A stretch of 64,000 nucleotides of DNA. Source: Aliivibrio sp. EL58 (lineage in GTDB: Bacteria; Pseudomonadota; Gammaproteobacteria; Enterobacterales; Vibrionaceae). The notes under the pieces were generated by a model. That model made no database searches and had not been told where the DNA came from. It was given only the letters and a program-made list of their open reading frames with translations. Location: contig NZ_OMPC01000006.1 of NCBI RefSeq assembly GCF_900312675.1, positions 207,581-271,580 of the forward strand. Reading direction: 5' to 3'. A program made the position numbers and the translations under genes. Shown here in pieces: positions 1 to 11,307 of the stretch (position 1 is the first letter of the stretch; every line of letters starts with the position of its first letter).

Positions 1-380
1 TTCGGCGCTTGTTCGTAAATCTTAGGAAGTGCGTAAGGCAGGATCGTTTGCATCGCATAATCGGTGGTCGCAATTAAAAAATGCTGATCACAATACATAG
101 GTGTAAAGTCACTCGGCGTGAGTAATTGACGCAAAGATTCCAGCGGTTGATTTATCTGCGCATTAATCTCTAAGGCTTTTTGAGTAGGGACTAAATGCTG
201 CCCTTGTCGAGTAAATAATGGGTCACCCAGTAAGTCTCGTAATCGCCCCAAAACACGGCTCATTGCTGATTGACTCAAGTTAAGTCGAAGAGCTGCTTGA
301 CTAACACTGTTTTCTTCTAATAAGACTCTAAGTGCAATGAGTAAATTTAAATCACGGCGATAAACTTCTTCTAATTCCAT
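1..380 (-). CDS. LysR-family transcriptional regulator, N-terminal part
   Basis: About 126 residues are visible, from the ATG at 380 to the left window edge, so the C-terminal half is missing. The N-terminus (residues ~9-68) is a LysR-type winged helix-turn-helix: DLNLLIALRVLLEENSVSQA, then SQSAMSRVLGRLRDLLGDPLF, then TRQG. The start of a LysR substrate-binding domain follows. The protein should be a DNA-binding regulator responding to a small ligand, but the ligand cannot be inferred. The divergent neighbour that often reveals a LysR target is not apparent: the next gene (542-733) lies on the same strand and looks unrelated. Confidence 0.85.
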   Translation of the reverse strand, partial: MELEEVYRRDLNLLIALRVLLEENSVSQAALRLNLSQSAMSRVLGRLRDLLGDPLFTRQGQHLVPTQKALEINAQINQPLESLRQLLTPSDFTPMYCDQHFLIATTDYAMQTILPYALPKIYEQAP

Positions 381-442
381 TATCTACACCTATGTTTGAT
401 ATACCTTAATGGTAATTACGTAGTTTAACGGTTTTAAAAATA

Positions 443-503
443 AAAAAAATCCCGCAATTCATTCATTTCTTGTTGGAATCAAGAATGATAAAAAGGCGGG
501 AAA
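443..503 (-). terminator. Hairpin terminator for the small gene at 542-733
   Basis: CCCGC (451-455) pairs with GCGGG (496-500), with an inner TTCTTG/CAAGAA arm. Read on the minus strand the hairpin is followed by a run of eight T, so it ends transcription coming from the small gene at 542-733 before it reaches the LysR gene. Confidence 0.6.
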
Positions 504-541
504 GTTAGAGTGTGGTGTAATTTTTAATTGTTAAGGTGTTT

Positions 542-733
542 CTAGTAATCTTTTTCTTCTGCGGTTTCACTTTCTGACCAGGTTTTTAACTCAATCGTCA
601 GCGCGATCATAACGGAGGCAAGACTAATTAAAGGAAATAAACTGATATTTTCAGGGGTGCGTAAAACTAATGAGCAAATCGTAACAAGACAAAGTACACA
701 ATAAATAGTTAAGCGGTCAATTTGAGTAAGCAT
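542..733 (-). CDS. Small membrane protein, 63 aa, function unknown
   Basis: I do not recognise a family. The protein has two hydrophobic stretches, roughly residues 8-25 and 31-50, separated by a short polar turn (RTPEN). The C-terminal tail is acidic (SESETAEEKDY). This suggests a small two-pass inner-membrane protein with both ends on the same side. A purine-rich stretch (AGAAGGATCGC) lies just before the ATG at 733, and a terminator hairpin follows the stop, which supports a real single-gene transcript. No neighbour suggests a role. Confidence 0.6.
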   Translation of the reverse strand: MLTQIDRLTIYCVLCLVTICSLVLRTPENISLFPLISLASVMIALTIELKTWSESETAEEKDY

Positions 734-918
734 AATGCGATCCTTCTGTTGCTTTCTATCTATAGCTAAGAGTAGCTAAAACAACAAAATAACCGTCCAG
801 TGTTAATTTATTGTTAATAATTAATTTACGCTCTTTCCAGTTCTTTTCCAATGTGTATTGATTATTTTTTTTACAGCAGTATGATCTTGGTCGCCTTTAA
901 CTGTAAAGAGATACAACG

Positions 919-1170
919 ATGACCATCAACTTTGATAGCGCGACCCAAATACTAGAAGCGGAAGGATTACGCTGTCCTGAACCAGTAATGATGGTTAGAA
1001 AAACAATTCGACAGATGGAGGATGGTGACACCTTGCTGATCAAAGCGGATGACCCATCCACAACTCGCGACATTCCGAGTTTTTGCCGCTTTATGGATCA
1101 TGAACTTATCGCTGAAGATACAGATACCCTCCCTTACCGATTTTTAATTCGTAAAGGACTTCCAGCGTAA
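919..1170 (+). CDS. tusA: Sulfurtransferase TusA (SirA family)
   Basis: The 83-residue product is the usual length for TusA. It carries the family signature [15 protein letters not shown], with the sulfur-carrying cysteine at residue 19 in the CPxP motif. In the known pathway TusA accepts persulfide sulfur from IscS and passes it to TusBCD, towards 2-thiouridine at the wobble position of tRNA. It also feeds sulfur to molybdenum cofactor synthesis. It is a soluble cytoplasmic protein. The gene stands alone with its own terminator just downstream. Confidence 0.93.
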   Translation: MTINFDSATQILEAEGLRCPEPVMMVRKTIRQMEDGDTLLIKADDPSTTRDIPSFCRFMDHELIAEDTDTLPYRFLIRKGLPA

Positions 1171-1179
1171 GAAATGATA

Positions 1180-1204
1180 AAGGCGACCCTATTGGTCGCC
1201 TTTA
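1180..1204 (+). terminator. Terminator after tusA, probably bidirectional
   Basis: GGCGACC (1182-1188) pairs with GGTCGCC (1194-1200), followed by TTTAT. It lies between the convergent tusA and 1230-1490 genes, and the minus-strand reading also ends in a short T run. Confidence 0.75.
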
Positions 1205-1229
1205 TGCTATTTCCATTATAAACAAACAG

Positions 1230-1490
1230 CTATTGAGTTTGTGTACTGATGTCTCGCACTTGTTTCTGAATATTTTCAATCTCATGCTGTAAGTTACGCA
1301 TCTCTTTCTTCATTGGTAATACGTAATGAACACGAACCCAAGCATCCACAGATAATGCAGTAGTGACAATCGCCCCTACTACCATGGGTACCCACATATC
1401 GGTTAATACCATTCCTAATAAATTAAGTGCTAATGCCACTGTAAATAAATAGCACTGGCTTTGTGGTGAGATAGCTAAAAAGCGAGTCAT
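1230..1490 (-). CDS. Small membrane protein with C-terminal coiled coil, 86 aa
   Basis: I chose the ATG at 1490 over an upstream in-frame start at 1529 because AAAGGAG lies just before it. The product begins MTRFLAISPQSQCYLF. It has two hydrophobic segments (about residues 13-30 and 36-53 from this start) and ends in a charged helical tail with heptad-like spacing (EMRNLQHEIENIQKQVRDI). It is probably an inner-membrane protein that oligomerises through the tail. I cannot assign a family or a process, and the neighbours (tusA, the GH13 lipoprotein) give no clue. Confidence 0.6.
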   Translation of the reverse strand: MTRFLAISPQSQCYLFTVALALNLLGMVLTDMWVPMVVGAIVTTALSVDAWVRVHYVLPMKKEMRNLQHEIENIQKQVRDISTQTQ

Positions 1491-1640
1491 GATAAGCTCC
1501 TTTCCTTTAAGAAACAGATACCAATACAACTAATTATAGCTATAGATTACCACCTCTATTACAAAACCTATGTGGCTAGTATCACACTCTTATTCGGATT
1601 TTATGAAAGTTTGATGACACCGTTCATCACAATCAAACCT

Positions 1641-3266
1641 CTATTCCCCCGTATACACAATCATCACTTTATCTGATTCATTTTTGCGTATAACAGCATA
1701 ATAAGGCTCTTGTTTAACGACTTGATAATCACCTTGTACTATCGCGGAATGATTCCCTCTAAAAGAGAGTAATTTCTTCCAATGAGAACGCAAAGACCAA
1801 TATTGGCCTGTCGCATCTTCCCAATTCATCATGCTATATAAGTCACCAGGCTTGGCACTTTCATCGCCATACCAGATGGAAACACTGCCATTAGACAGTA
1901 ACAAGGTCGAGGCAGCATCTCGATACTGTGCATAATTGTCAGTCGTTAATTCTGGTTGTTTATCTTTATCAAACCAAGTGAGTGCATGTATTGGCGCTTT
2001 ATCTTGTGCATTAGTTTGATCATTTAACGGTAAGCATTGGGATTCAATAGTATGAATTTGGGGAATAAAATGATTTTGGTTTTCTAAATCAACAATAATA
2101 AATGAAGAACCTTCAAGCGCTTTGTATTGATTGTCTTTCTTCCACGCTTCAAGTGCTTTGCTGCCTTGAGCTTCAAACTGTTTGGTTAATTGTGGTGTAG
2201 ATTGGGATAAAACAAGCCCATCAATACCAAATTTAGACACCCATGACGTTACCCACTGAGTTAATAGCGCGTCTTTCTTTTTACTTTCTTGAGTCACTTC
2301 TGTGGTCGGTTTATTGATAAAAAACTCTGGCGTCGACACGGTTCCTTCATACTTCAGATCAGACCAATCAGAAGACCACCACTGTGGAATTTGACCACTC
2401 TCATCGTTAAATGCATCAAGATAATGAGTTAGATTTTGCCCTTCTTTTGGTTGCCAATCATTCCAATAACTTGGTAGTTCACTGCCATCTTGCGGTTGAA
2501 CCGTAAATTGCTGTAGATCGGCAAGGCTTGGCTTGGAAGGTGCTGAATCAATACTCCACACCACTCGCATTCCCAATTGATGAGCAGAATCTATAAAGCT
2601 CCTCATCTCTTGTTCGCTACCCATGTTGGTATCAAGCTGAGTCCAATCTAGTGTTGCTCCGCCTGCATATGGGTATTCAGGTGTGTTTCCATCTTTACCA
2701 GGAAGCCAACCGTGAACTTGTTCTAATGGCGTCGAAAGCCACAATACATCAACACCTAACTCAGCCAAATAATCTAACTTCTTCGTTAAGCCTGCGATAT
2801 CACCGCCTTTAAAGCCTTGAGCTGATGTTTGACGACCATAACTGTGGTCATTCCAACTGTTTCCATTATAAAAACGATCAGTGGCGATATGATAAAACGT
2901 GGCACTCTGCCATTGAAAATCAATCTTCTCTTTTTCTGATTCTAATACTGATATAGATTCTAATAAAAGTAATCCACCACTATGACGGCTTGGCGTTAAT
3001 GTTATCTGGCCGTCTTTAACCTGAGCAATATCGCCAGAGTAAGCATCTGTAACCACATCACCTTCAGACCACAGTTCAGAAACCGTCACTGTAACAGGCT
3101 GAATACCTAATGAAGGACATACAGTCTCTTTATGAATAGTTTGATCTGCTGAAGTAACCTCAGTTGTTATAGAAGCGTTTGAATTATCCGTAGATGGTAA
3201 CGAGGTACTTTGACACCCGGCCAGAAAAGAAAGAGAGATAAACGTTGCACACACAGATAATTTCAT
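1641..3266 (-). CDS. MalS-like GH13 lipoprotein, predicted catalytically inactive
   Basis: The start at 3266 gives a lipoprotein signal (MKLSVCATFISLSFLAGC, lipidated Cys18). Longer starts exist at 3299 (ATG) and 3302 (TTG). No good ribosome site separates them. The body matches the periplasmic alpha-amylase MalS: FYHIATDRFYNGN, FKGGDIAGLTKKLDYLAELG, EQVHGW, DWTQLDTNMGSEQEMRSFID, and a C-terminal IWYGDES. All four catalytic GH13 regions are degenerate. The DVVMNH block reads SIDSAP, GFRVDTAKH reads GLVLSQSTP (nucleophile Asp replaced), the GEAW block reads VDLE, and the HD block reads FDKD. The length is 541 residues, shorter than MalS. I infer an envelope-anchored carbohydrate-binding or structural pseudoenzyme, not an active amylase. 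Confidence 0.75.
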   Translation of the reverse strand: MKLSVCATFISLSFLAGCQSTSLPSTDNSNASITTEVTSADQTIHKETVCPSLGIQPVTVTVSELWSEGDVVTDAYSGDIAQVKDGQITLTPSRHSGGLLLLESISVLESEKEKIDFQWQSATFYHIATDRFYNGNSWNDHSYGRQTSAQGFKGGDIAGLTKKLDYLAELGVDVLWLSTPLEQVHGWLPGKDGNTPEYPYAGGATLDWTQLDTNMGSEQEMRSFIDSAHQLGMRVVWSIDSAPSKPSLADLQQFTVQPQDGSELPSYWNDWQPKEGQNLTHYLDAFNDESGQIPQWWSSDWSDLKYEGTVSTPEFFINKPTTEVTQESKKKDALLTQWVTSWVSKFGIDGLVLSQSTPQLTKQFEAQGSKALEAWKKDNQYKALEGSSFIIVDLENQNHFIPQIHTIESQCLPLNDQTNAQDKAPIHALTWFDKDKQPELTTDNYAQYRDAASTLLLSNGSVSIWYGDESAKPGDLYSMMNWEDATGQYWSLRSHWKKLLSFRGNHSAIVQGDYQVVKQEPYYAVIRKNESDKVMIVYTGE

Positions 3267-3361
3267 CGAAACCAGCGGCCTAATAAAAAAGAAGAACATC
3301 AATTGTAGTCACTGTTAGTCATATAATTAACCTCTAATTTTCGAAAATACGAGATCTAGAC

Positions 3362-3387
3362 AAAAAAATACCCCGCAAAAGCGAGGC
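3362..3387 (-). terminator. Terminator of the glyQS operon
   Basis: On the minus strand CCTCGC-TTTT-GCGGGG is followed by TATTTTTTT, just past the glyS stop codon. This is a standard intrinsic terminator. Confidence 0.8.
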
Positions 3388-3410
3388 ATTTCATGAAATA
3401 GAGTTATTTC

Positions 3411-5492
3411 TTATTTTTGAAGAAGAGAAATATCCGCAATATCTAAGAACAGATTACGAAGCTTGTTAAGCAGCGTTAAGCGGTTAATCTTAAGTGCTTC
3501 ATCATCAGCCATAACCATTACACCATCAAAGAAGGCATCAACAGGTTCACGTAACTCAGCTAAACGACTTAGTGCTTCTTGATAGTTACCTGCAGCAAAT
3601 ACAGGCTCTAGTGCTTCAGCTAGGATCTCTACTTTCTCAGCCAATACTTTCTCTGCACCTTCTTGAAGAAGAGCAAGATCGATTTCTTGAGCCAGTTCAC
3701 CATCGAATTTCGCAAGGATATTACCTACACGCTTATTCGCAGCCGCTAGAGATTCAGCAGCGTCTAGTTCACGGAAGTGAGATACCGCTTTCACACGCTT
3801 ATCAAAATCAGCAGGCTTAGTTGGGCGACGAGCAAGTACCGCTTGGATGATGTCTACGCTGAAACCTTCATCTTGGTACCATGCACGGAAACGACCTAGC
3901 ATGAAATCAATCACGTCAGTGTCTACATTTGCATTCGTTAGCTTAGTTGACCCATCTTCTAGAGCAAATAGAGATTGCGCTTTAGCCACTAGATCAACTA
4001 GGTCTAAGTTGTAATCTTTTTCAACGATGATTCGTAGGATACCCAGTGCAGCACGACGAAGTGCAAATGGATCAGAACCTTTTGGTGCTTGACCAATGCC
4101 GAAGATACCCACAAGTGTATCTAGTTTATCTGCCATTGCTACTGATGCAGATACGTCAGTACTTGGTAGATCATCACCAGCGAAACGAGGCATGTATTGC
4201 TCGTAAAGCGCTAATGCAACTTGTGCATCTTCACCATCGTGAGTTGCATAGTGCATACCCATAACACCTTGAGTATCTGTAAATTCAAATACCATTGATG
4301 TCATTAAGTCACATTTAGCAAGTAGACCTGCACGTTGAGATTTCTCAACATCCGCACCAATTTGCTCTGCGATGTAGCCAGCAAGCTCAGTAATACGGTC
4401 TGTTTTGTCTTTAATTGTGCCCAATTGCTTTTGGAAGATAGCTTGTTCTAATTCAGGCAGACGGTCGATAAGCGGACGCTTACGGTCTGTATTGAAGAAG
4501 AACTCAGCATCAGCAAGACGCGGACGAACCACTTTCTCATTACCTTCGATAATGTGACGAGGCTCTTTAGATTCGATGTTAGTAACAAAGATGAAGTTAG
4601 GAAGTAGGTTCTTCTCTTGATCATATACTGGGAAGTATTTTTGATCGCCCTTCATTGTGTAAACTAGCGCTTCAGAAGGAACGTTTAAGAACTCTTGCTC
4701 GAACTTAGCGGTTAATACAACAGGCCATTCAACCAGAGACGTTACTTCTTCAACTAATTCATCTTCTAGATCTGCAATACCACCAACTTCTTGAGCTGCT
4801 TTTTGAGCATCAGCAAGGATGATCGCTTTACGCGCATCGTAGTCAGCCATTACTTTACCGCGCTCTTCTAAGATAGCAGGGTATTGGTCAGCAGAATCAA
4901 TCGTAAACTCGCTTTCACCCATGAAACGGTGACCACGGATAGTACGAGTAGAAGCAACACCTAGGATAGAGCCTTCAACTAATTCGTCACCCAATAGGAT
5001 AGTCAGTGTTTTCACTGGACGAATGAATTGAATGTCTGAGTTACCCCAACGCATTGCTTTAGGAATTGGTAAGCCAGCAAGTGCTTTTGCTGCTAATTCA
5101 ACAACAAGCTCTTGTACCGGTTGGCCTTTAACTGCTTCTTTATGAAGTAACCATTCGCCTTTGTCTGTTTTTAGACGCTCAGCTTGTTCTACAGTAATAC
5201 CATTACCACGAGCCCAACCTTGAGCCGCTTTAGTCGGGTTACCGTCAGCATCAAACGCAGAAGCAATTGCAGGACCACGCTTTTCAACGATTTTATCTGC
5301 TTGGCCTTCGTCTAATTCAGCCACTTTAAGCGCTAAACGACGAGGGGTTGCGTACCATTTAACACCTTGGTGTGCTAAATCTGCCGCTTTAAGACCAGCT
5401 TCAAAGTTAGCAGCAAACGCTTCAGCTAATGAACGAAGTGCTTTTGGTGGAAGCTCTTCAGTACCTAATTCGATTAGAAAATTCTTCGCCAT
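3411..5492 (-). CDS. glyS: Glycyl-tRNA synthetase beta subunit
   Basis: The 693-residue product has the usual length for bacterial GlyS and the family N-terminus [19 protein letters not shown]. The beta subunit of the alpha2-beta2 enzyme carries an HD-like domain and the C-terminal anticodon-binding (DALR-like) region, which supports tRNA-Gly recognition. Catalytic aminoacylation needs GlyQ. The gene starts two bases after the glyQ stop codon, so translation is probably coupled, as expected for subunits made in equal amounts. A terminator follows. Confidence 0.97.
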   Translation of the reverse strand: MAKNFLIELGTEELPPKALRSLAEAFAANFEAGLKAADLAHQGVKWYATPRRLALKVAELDEGQADKIVEKRGPAIASAFDADGNPTKAAQGWARGNGITVEQAERLKTDKGEWLLHKEAVKGQPVQELVVELAAKALAGLPIPKAMRWGNSDIQFIRPVKTLTILLGDELVEGSILGVASTRTIRGHRFMGESEFTIDSADQYPAILEERGKVMADYDARKAIILADAQKAAQEVGGIADLEDELVEEVTSLVEWPVVLTAKFEQEFLNVPSEALVYTMKGDQKYFPVYDQEKNLLPNFIFVTNIESKEPRHIIEGNEKVVRPRLADAEFFFNTDRKRPLIDRLPELEQAIFQKQLGTIKDKTDRITELAGYIAEQIGADVEKSQRAGLLAKCDLMTSMVFEFTDTQGVMGMHYATHDGEDAQVALALYEQYMPRFAGDDLPSTDVSASVAMADKLDTLVGIFGIGQAPKGSDPFALRRAALGILRIIVEKDYNLDLVDLVAKAQSLFALEDGSTKLTNANVDTDVIDFMLGRFRAWYQDEGFSVDIIQAVLARRPTKPADFDKRVKAVSHFRELDAAESLAAANKRVGNILAKFDGELAQEIDLALLQEGAEKVLAEKVEILAEALEPVFAAGNYQEALSRLAELREPVDAFFDGVMVMADDEALKINRLTLLNKLRNLFLDIADISLLQK

Positions 5493-5494
5493 GA

Positions 5495-6427
5495 TTACTT
5501 CTCCTCAGTTGCTGTCGGTTTATTAGAACGACACATAGGGAAGCCTAATGCTTCACGTGATGCATAGTATGCTTCTGCAACCGATTTAGTTAAGTTACGA
5601 ATACGAAGAATGTAACGTTGGCGCTCAGTTACTGAGATCGCTTTACGAGCATCTAACAGGTTGAATGCATGACCTGCTTTTAGAATGCGCTCGTACGCTG
5701 GAAGAGGTAGCGGCTTTTCAAGCTCAAGCAACTCTTTACACTCTTTCTCACACTGATCGAAGAAACCAAATAGGAAATCAACGTCTGCGTGTTCAAAGTT
5801 GTACGTAGATTGCTCAACTTCGTTTTGGTGGAAAATGTCACCGTAAGTAACCACACCTTGAGGGCCGTTGTTCCATACAAGATCGTAAACCGAATCTACT
5901 TCTTGGATGTACATAGCAAGACGCTCAATACCGTAAGTGATTTCACCAGTAACTGGTTTACACTCAAGGCCACCAACTTGTTGGAAGTAGGTAAATTGCG
6001 TTACTTCCATACCATTTAGCCAGATTTCCCAGCCTAGACCCCAAGCGCCCAATGTTGGGTTTTCCCAGTTGTCTTCTACGAAACGAATATCATGAACAAG
6101 AGGATCGATACCAAGCACTTCTAAAGAACCTAAGTACAGCTCTTGAATGTTATCTGGAGAAGGCTTTAACGCTACCTGAAATTGATAGTAGTGCTGCAGA
6201 CGGTTAGGGTTTTCACCATAACGGCCATCCGTAGGACGACGAGATGGTTGAACATAAGCGGTAGCCATTGGCTCTGGGCCAAGTGCACGCAGACATGTCA
6301 TTGGGTGAGACGTACCTGCGCCCACTTCCATATCTAATGGCTGTACAATCGTACAACCCTGTTGTGCCCAATAATCCTGCAGCGCGAGGATCATTCCCTG
6401 GAAGGTTTTGATATCGTATTTTTGCAT
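5495..6427 (-). CDS. glyQ: Glycyl-tRNA synthetase alpha subunit
   Basis: The 310-residue product starts [20 protein letters not shown] and contains [19 protein letters not shown] and the class II-type core of GlyQ. It binds glycine and ATP, forms glycyl-adenylate, and charges tRNA-Gly together with GlyS. It is the first gene of the glyQS operon. The 218-base gap upstream is shared with the divergent avtA and should hold both promoters. I could not fix clear -35/-10 boxes there. Confidence 0.97.
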   Translation of the reverse strand: MQKYDIKTFQGMILALQDYWAQQGCTIVQPLDMEVGAGTSHPMTCLRALGPEPMATAYVQPSRRPTDGRYGENPNRLQHYYQFQVALKPSPDNIQELYLGSLEVLGIDPLVHDIRFVEDNWENPTLGAWGLGWEIWLNGMEVTQFTYFQQVGGLECKPVTGEITYGIERLAMYIQEVDSVYDLVWNNGPQGVVTYGDIFHQNEVEQSTYNFEHADVDFLFGFFDQCEKECKELLELEKPLPLPAYERILKAGHAFNLLDARKAISVTERQRYILRIRNLTKSVAEAYYASREALGFPMCRSNKPTATEEK

Positions 6428-6645
6428 AATTTAATTCGCGCGATGGTTGATAAATATAACCAAGAAGTATACCTCGCTGACCCCTTTGGGAGTAGCAAAA
6501 ATAAGCACTTTATGAAAAATCACGTTGAGTTTACGGCCTAAGCAATGAAATAAGGGCTTATCTTGGCTCTTTATCTCTGTTTGGTGTTGAGGTATGTTGT
6601 TAAAACAATCAGTACATCCACTCTCTAATTATCACGGTAGTCGTA

Positions 6646-7893
6646 ATGAAGTTTACTCAATTTGGCGAAAAATTTACTCGTTACAGCGGGATCACCCAAT
6701 TAATGGATGACCTAAATGATGGCTTACGCACCCCTGGCGCGATCATGCTCGGTGGCGGTAACCCTGCAGGCATTCCCGCCATGCTCGACTACTTTAAAGG
6801 CGCCTCACAAAAAATGCTCGATTCAGGTGAATTGGTAGCAGCAATGGCCAACTATGATGGCCCGCAAGGCAAAGACAGCTTTGTGAAAGCGTTGGCTAAT
6901 TTACTTAAAGAAACCTACGGTTGGGATATCAGCTCTAAAAACATCAGCCTAACCAATGGTTCTCAAAGTGCATTTTTTAGCTTATTCAATTTATTAGCAG
7001 GTACTTATGCTGATGGCTCTAAAAAGAAAATTTTATTGCCTCTTGCGCCTGAATACATTGGTTATGCGGATTCTGAATTAGAAGTTGATAGCTTCATTTC
7101 TTATCGTCCAGAGATTGAATTGCTCGACAACGGTTTGTTTAAATACCATGTCGATTTTAGCCAACTAAAAGTTGATGATTCTGTTGGGGCTATCTGTATT
7201 TCTCGCCCTACAAATCCGACAGGCAATGTAATTACTGATGATGAAGTGATTAAACTGGATAAACTAGCGCGTGAAAATAATATTCCATTAATTCTCGATA
7301 ATGCTTATGGCACCCCTTTCCCGAATATTATCTTTGAAGAAGTCACGCCATTTTGGAATGAAAATACCATTCTTTGTATGAGCCTTTCTAAATTAGGTTT
7401 ACCGGGCTTACGCTGTGGCATCGTGATTGCCAATGAGAAAATGACAGAAGCGATGACCAATCTAAACGGCATTATCAGTTTAGCGCCGGGAAGTATGGGA
7501 CCTGCTATTGGTCTGCACATGATTGAGTCGGGTGATTTATTGCGTTTAAGTGAAGACGTAATACAGCCGTTCTACCGTCACAAATCTCAAGCTGCCGTTA
7601 AGATGCTACAAACGGCGATTACCGATCCTCGCTTTCGAATTCACAAACCAGAAGGCGCTATTTTCTTGTGGTTATGGTTTGATGAACTGCCAATCACCAC
7701 AATGGAACTATACAAACGCTTGAAAGCACGCGGCGTATTAATTGTCCCTGGTGAATACTTCTTTATTGGCCAAGACGACAGCTGGGATCATGCTCACCAA
7801 TGCTTACGTATGAACTACGTACAAGATGAAGCCATGATGCAAAAAGGCATCGATATCATTGCTGAAGAAGTGTTGAAGGCGTATTCAGAGTAG
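6646..7893 (+). CDS. avtA: Valine-pyruvate aminotransferase AvtA
   Basis: The 415-residue product is a fold-type I PLP aminotransferase. SRPTNPTGN (about 186-194) and DNAYG (218-222) form the cofactor pocket. SLSKLGLPGLRCG contains the Schiff-base lysine, K249. The protein closely follows E. coli AvtA in length and N-terminus (MKFTQFGEKFTRYSGI). It moves amino groups between valine and pyruvate, linking alanine and valine pools, and is soluble. The gene is monocistronic and divergent from glyQ. It complements the ilv operon further right, which lacks a transaminase gene. Confidence 0.93.
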   Translation: MKFTQFGEKFTRYSGITQLMDDLNDGLRTPGAIMLGGGNPAGIPAMLDYFKGASQKMLDSGELVAAMANYDGPQGKDSFVKALANLLKETYGWDISSKNISLTNGSQSAFFSLFNLLAGTYADGSKKKILLPLAPEYIGYADSELEVDSFISYRPEIELLDNGLFKYHVDFSQLKVDDSVGAICISRPTNPTGNVITDDEVIKLDKLARENNIPLILDNAYGTPFPNIIFEEVTPFWNENTILCMSLSKLGLPGLRCGIVIANEKMTEAMTNLNGIISLAPGSMGPAIGLHMIESGDLLRLSEDVIQPFYRHKSQAAVKMLQTAITDPRFRIHKPEGAIFLWLWFDELPITTMELYKRLKARGVLIVPGEYFFIGQDDSWDHAHQCLRMNYVQDEAMMQKGIDIIAEEVLKAYSE

Positions 7894-8042
7894 ATAAACT
7901 GTACTCATGACTCATTGCTTTTCCATCACCAACAAATGGCAATATCAAGTGTTGAATGATCATCAATGACAAACAGCATTGGTGATTCCAAAGCAATAAG
8001 TCATCACTATTTCTAATACCCGCGGTAATAAAATACAGACAT

Positions 8043-8067
8043 AAAAAAGGCGCTATCACAGCGCCTT
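8043..8067 (-). terminator. Terminator after ibpA, usable by avtA as well
   Basis: GGCGCT (8049-8054) pairs with AGCGCC (8060-8065). The minus-strand reading ends in TTTTTTAT, so it mainly serves ibpA. It sits between convergent ibpA and avtA. Confidence 0.75.
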
Positions 8068-8093
8068 CATTTCAAATTTTTACCAATATACGA

Positions 8094-8528
8094 TTAGCTT
8101 TCCAGTAAGTTACTGCCGTTAATAGCAATCTTACGTGGTTGCATCGCTTCTGGAATTTCACGTTCTAAATCAACATGCAGTAAACCATTCTCCATGGTTG
8201 CGCCCACCACTTTCACGTAATCCGCTAACTGGAATTTACGCTCAAAGTTACGCTCTGCAATACCTTGGTATAAATAGGTTTTAGTTTCATCAGCGTCAGG
8301 ACGTTCACCACGTACAATCAGCATATTTTCGTGTTGAGTTAAATCGATTTGTTCTTCAGCAAAACCCGCCACCGCCATGGTTATACGGTAGTTATGTTCA
8401 GATTTTTGCTCGATGTTGTACGGAGGGTAACCGCCATTTGTTTTTGCCGTGTTATTTTCCATTAGATTGAAAAGACGATCAAAACCAATTGCTGAACGGT
8501 ACAGTGGAGTGAAATCTACATTACGCAT
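8094..8528 (-). CDS. ibpA: Small heat-shock protein IbpA
   Basis: I start the gene at 8528, where AAAGGA precedes ATG. This gives [20 protein letters not shown], the known IbpA/IbpB N-terminus, and a 144-residue protein. The alpha-crystallin domain spans roughly residues 35-130 and includes [19 protein letters not shown] and the closing [13 protein letters not shown] motif. IbpA holds unfolding proteins in a refoldable state for DnaK/ClpB. Only one ibp gene is present here, whereas enterobacteria have ibpAB. A sigma-32-type promoter and a candidate RNA thermometer lie upstream. Confidence 0.95.
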   Translation of the reverse strand: MRNVDFTPLYRSAIGFDRLFNLMENNTAKTNGGYPPYNIEQKSEHNYRITMAVAGFAEEQIDLTQHENMLIVRGERPDADETKTYLYQGIAERNFERKFQLADYVKVVGATMENGLLHVDLEREIPEAMQPRKIAINGSNLLES

Positions 8529-8661
8529 AATACTATCCTTTACTTTAAGCAATAGTGAGCACAACTACCCCAAACTTGGGTCCTTAGTTGACTCTATCAA
8601 ATTATAAGACTTTCCATTTTGGACAAGTCATTTTCAAAAGACCCTTTCGGCATCCTCTTCA
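8529..8661 (-). promoter_or_regulatory. Candidate ROSE-like RNA thermometer in the ibpA leader
   Basis: The predicted ibpA leader is about 130 nt long. Just before the start it reads TTGCTTAAAGTAAAGGATAG. ROSE elements of small heat-shock genes pair a U(U/C)GCU segment with the AGGA ribosome-binding site, and both parts are present with a short loop. An upstream hairpin (CCCAAGTTTGGG, 8569-8580 on the opposite strand) adds structure. The match is to motif and context. I have not computed a fold. Confidence 0.5.
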
Positions 8662-8668
8662 TAACTAG

Positions 8669-8697
8669 ATATGCGGCTCAGTGGGTTTACTTTCAAG
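8669..8697 (-). promoter_or_regulatory. Sigma-32 heat-shock promoter of ibpA
   Basis: On the minus strand CTTGAAA (8691-8697) and CCGCATAT (8669-8676) are separated by 14 bases. The sigma-32 consensus is CTTGAAA, a 13-15 base spacer, then CCCCATnT, so this differs at one core position. The spacing to ibpA leaves a leader of about 130 nt. Confidence 0.7.
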
Positions 8698-8706
8698 AGA
8701 ATAGAC

Positions 8707-8738
8707 AAAAAAAAGCACCGCTAATTAGCAGTGCTTTC
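8707..8738 (-). terminator. Terminator downstream of gyrB
   Basis: On the minus strand AAAGCACTGC-TAATTA-GCGGTGCTTTTTTTT is a strong intrinsic terminator. It lies beyond the palindromic repeat that follows gyrB and just upstream of the ibpA promoter, so it insulates ibpA from the replication operon. Confidence 0.8.
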
Positions 8739-8753
8739 TAATAACTCTAAATT

Positions 8754-11293
<2,540 letters not shown>

Positions 11294-11307
11294 TTACTCT
11301 CGCGTTT

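Noticed and set aside
889..900. GGTCGCCTTTAA before tusA as part of a repeat family with the hairpins at 1180, 20113 and 33818
   Set aside because: The left arm is missing, so no hairpin can form. The other three are ordinary terminators with similar stems rather than a mobile repeat.
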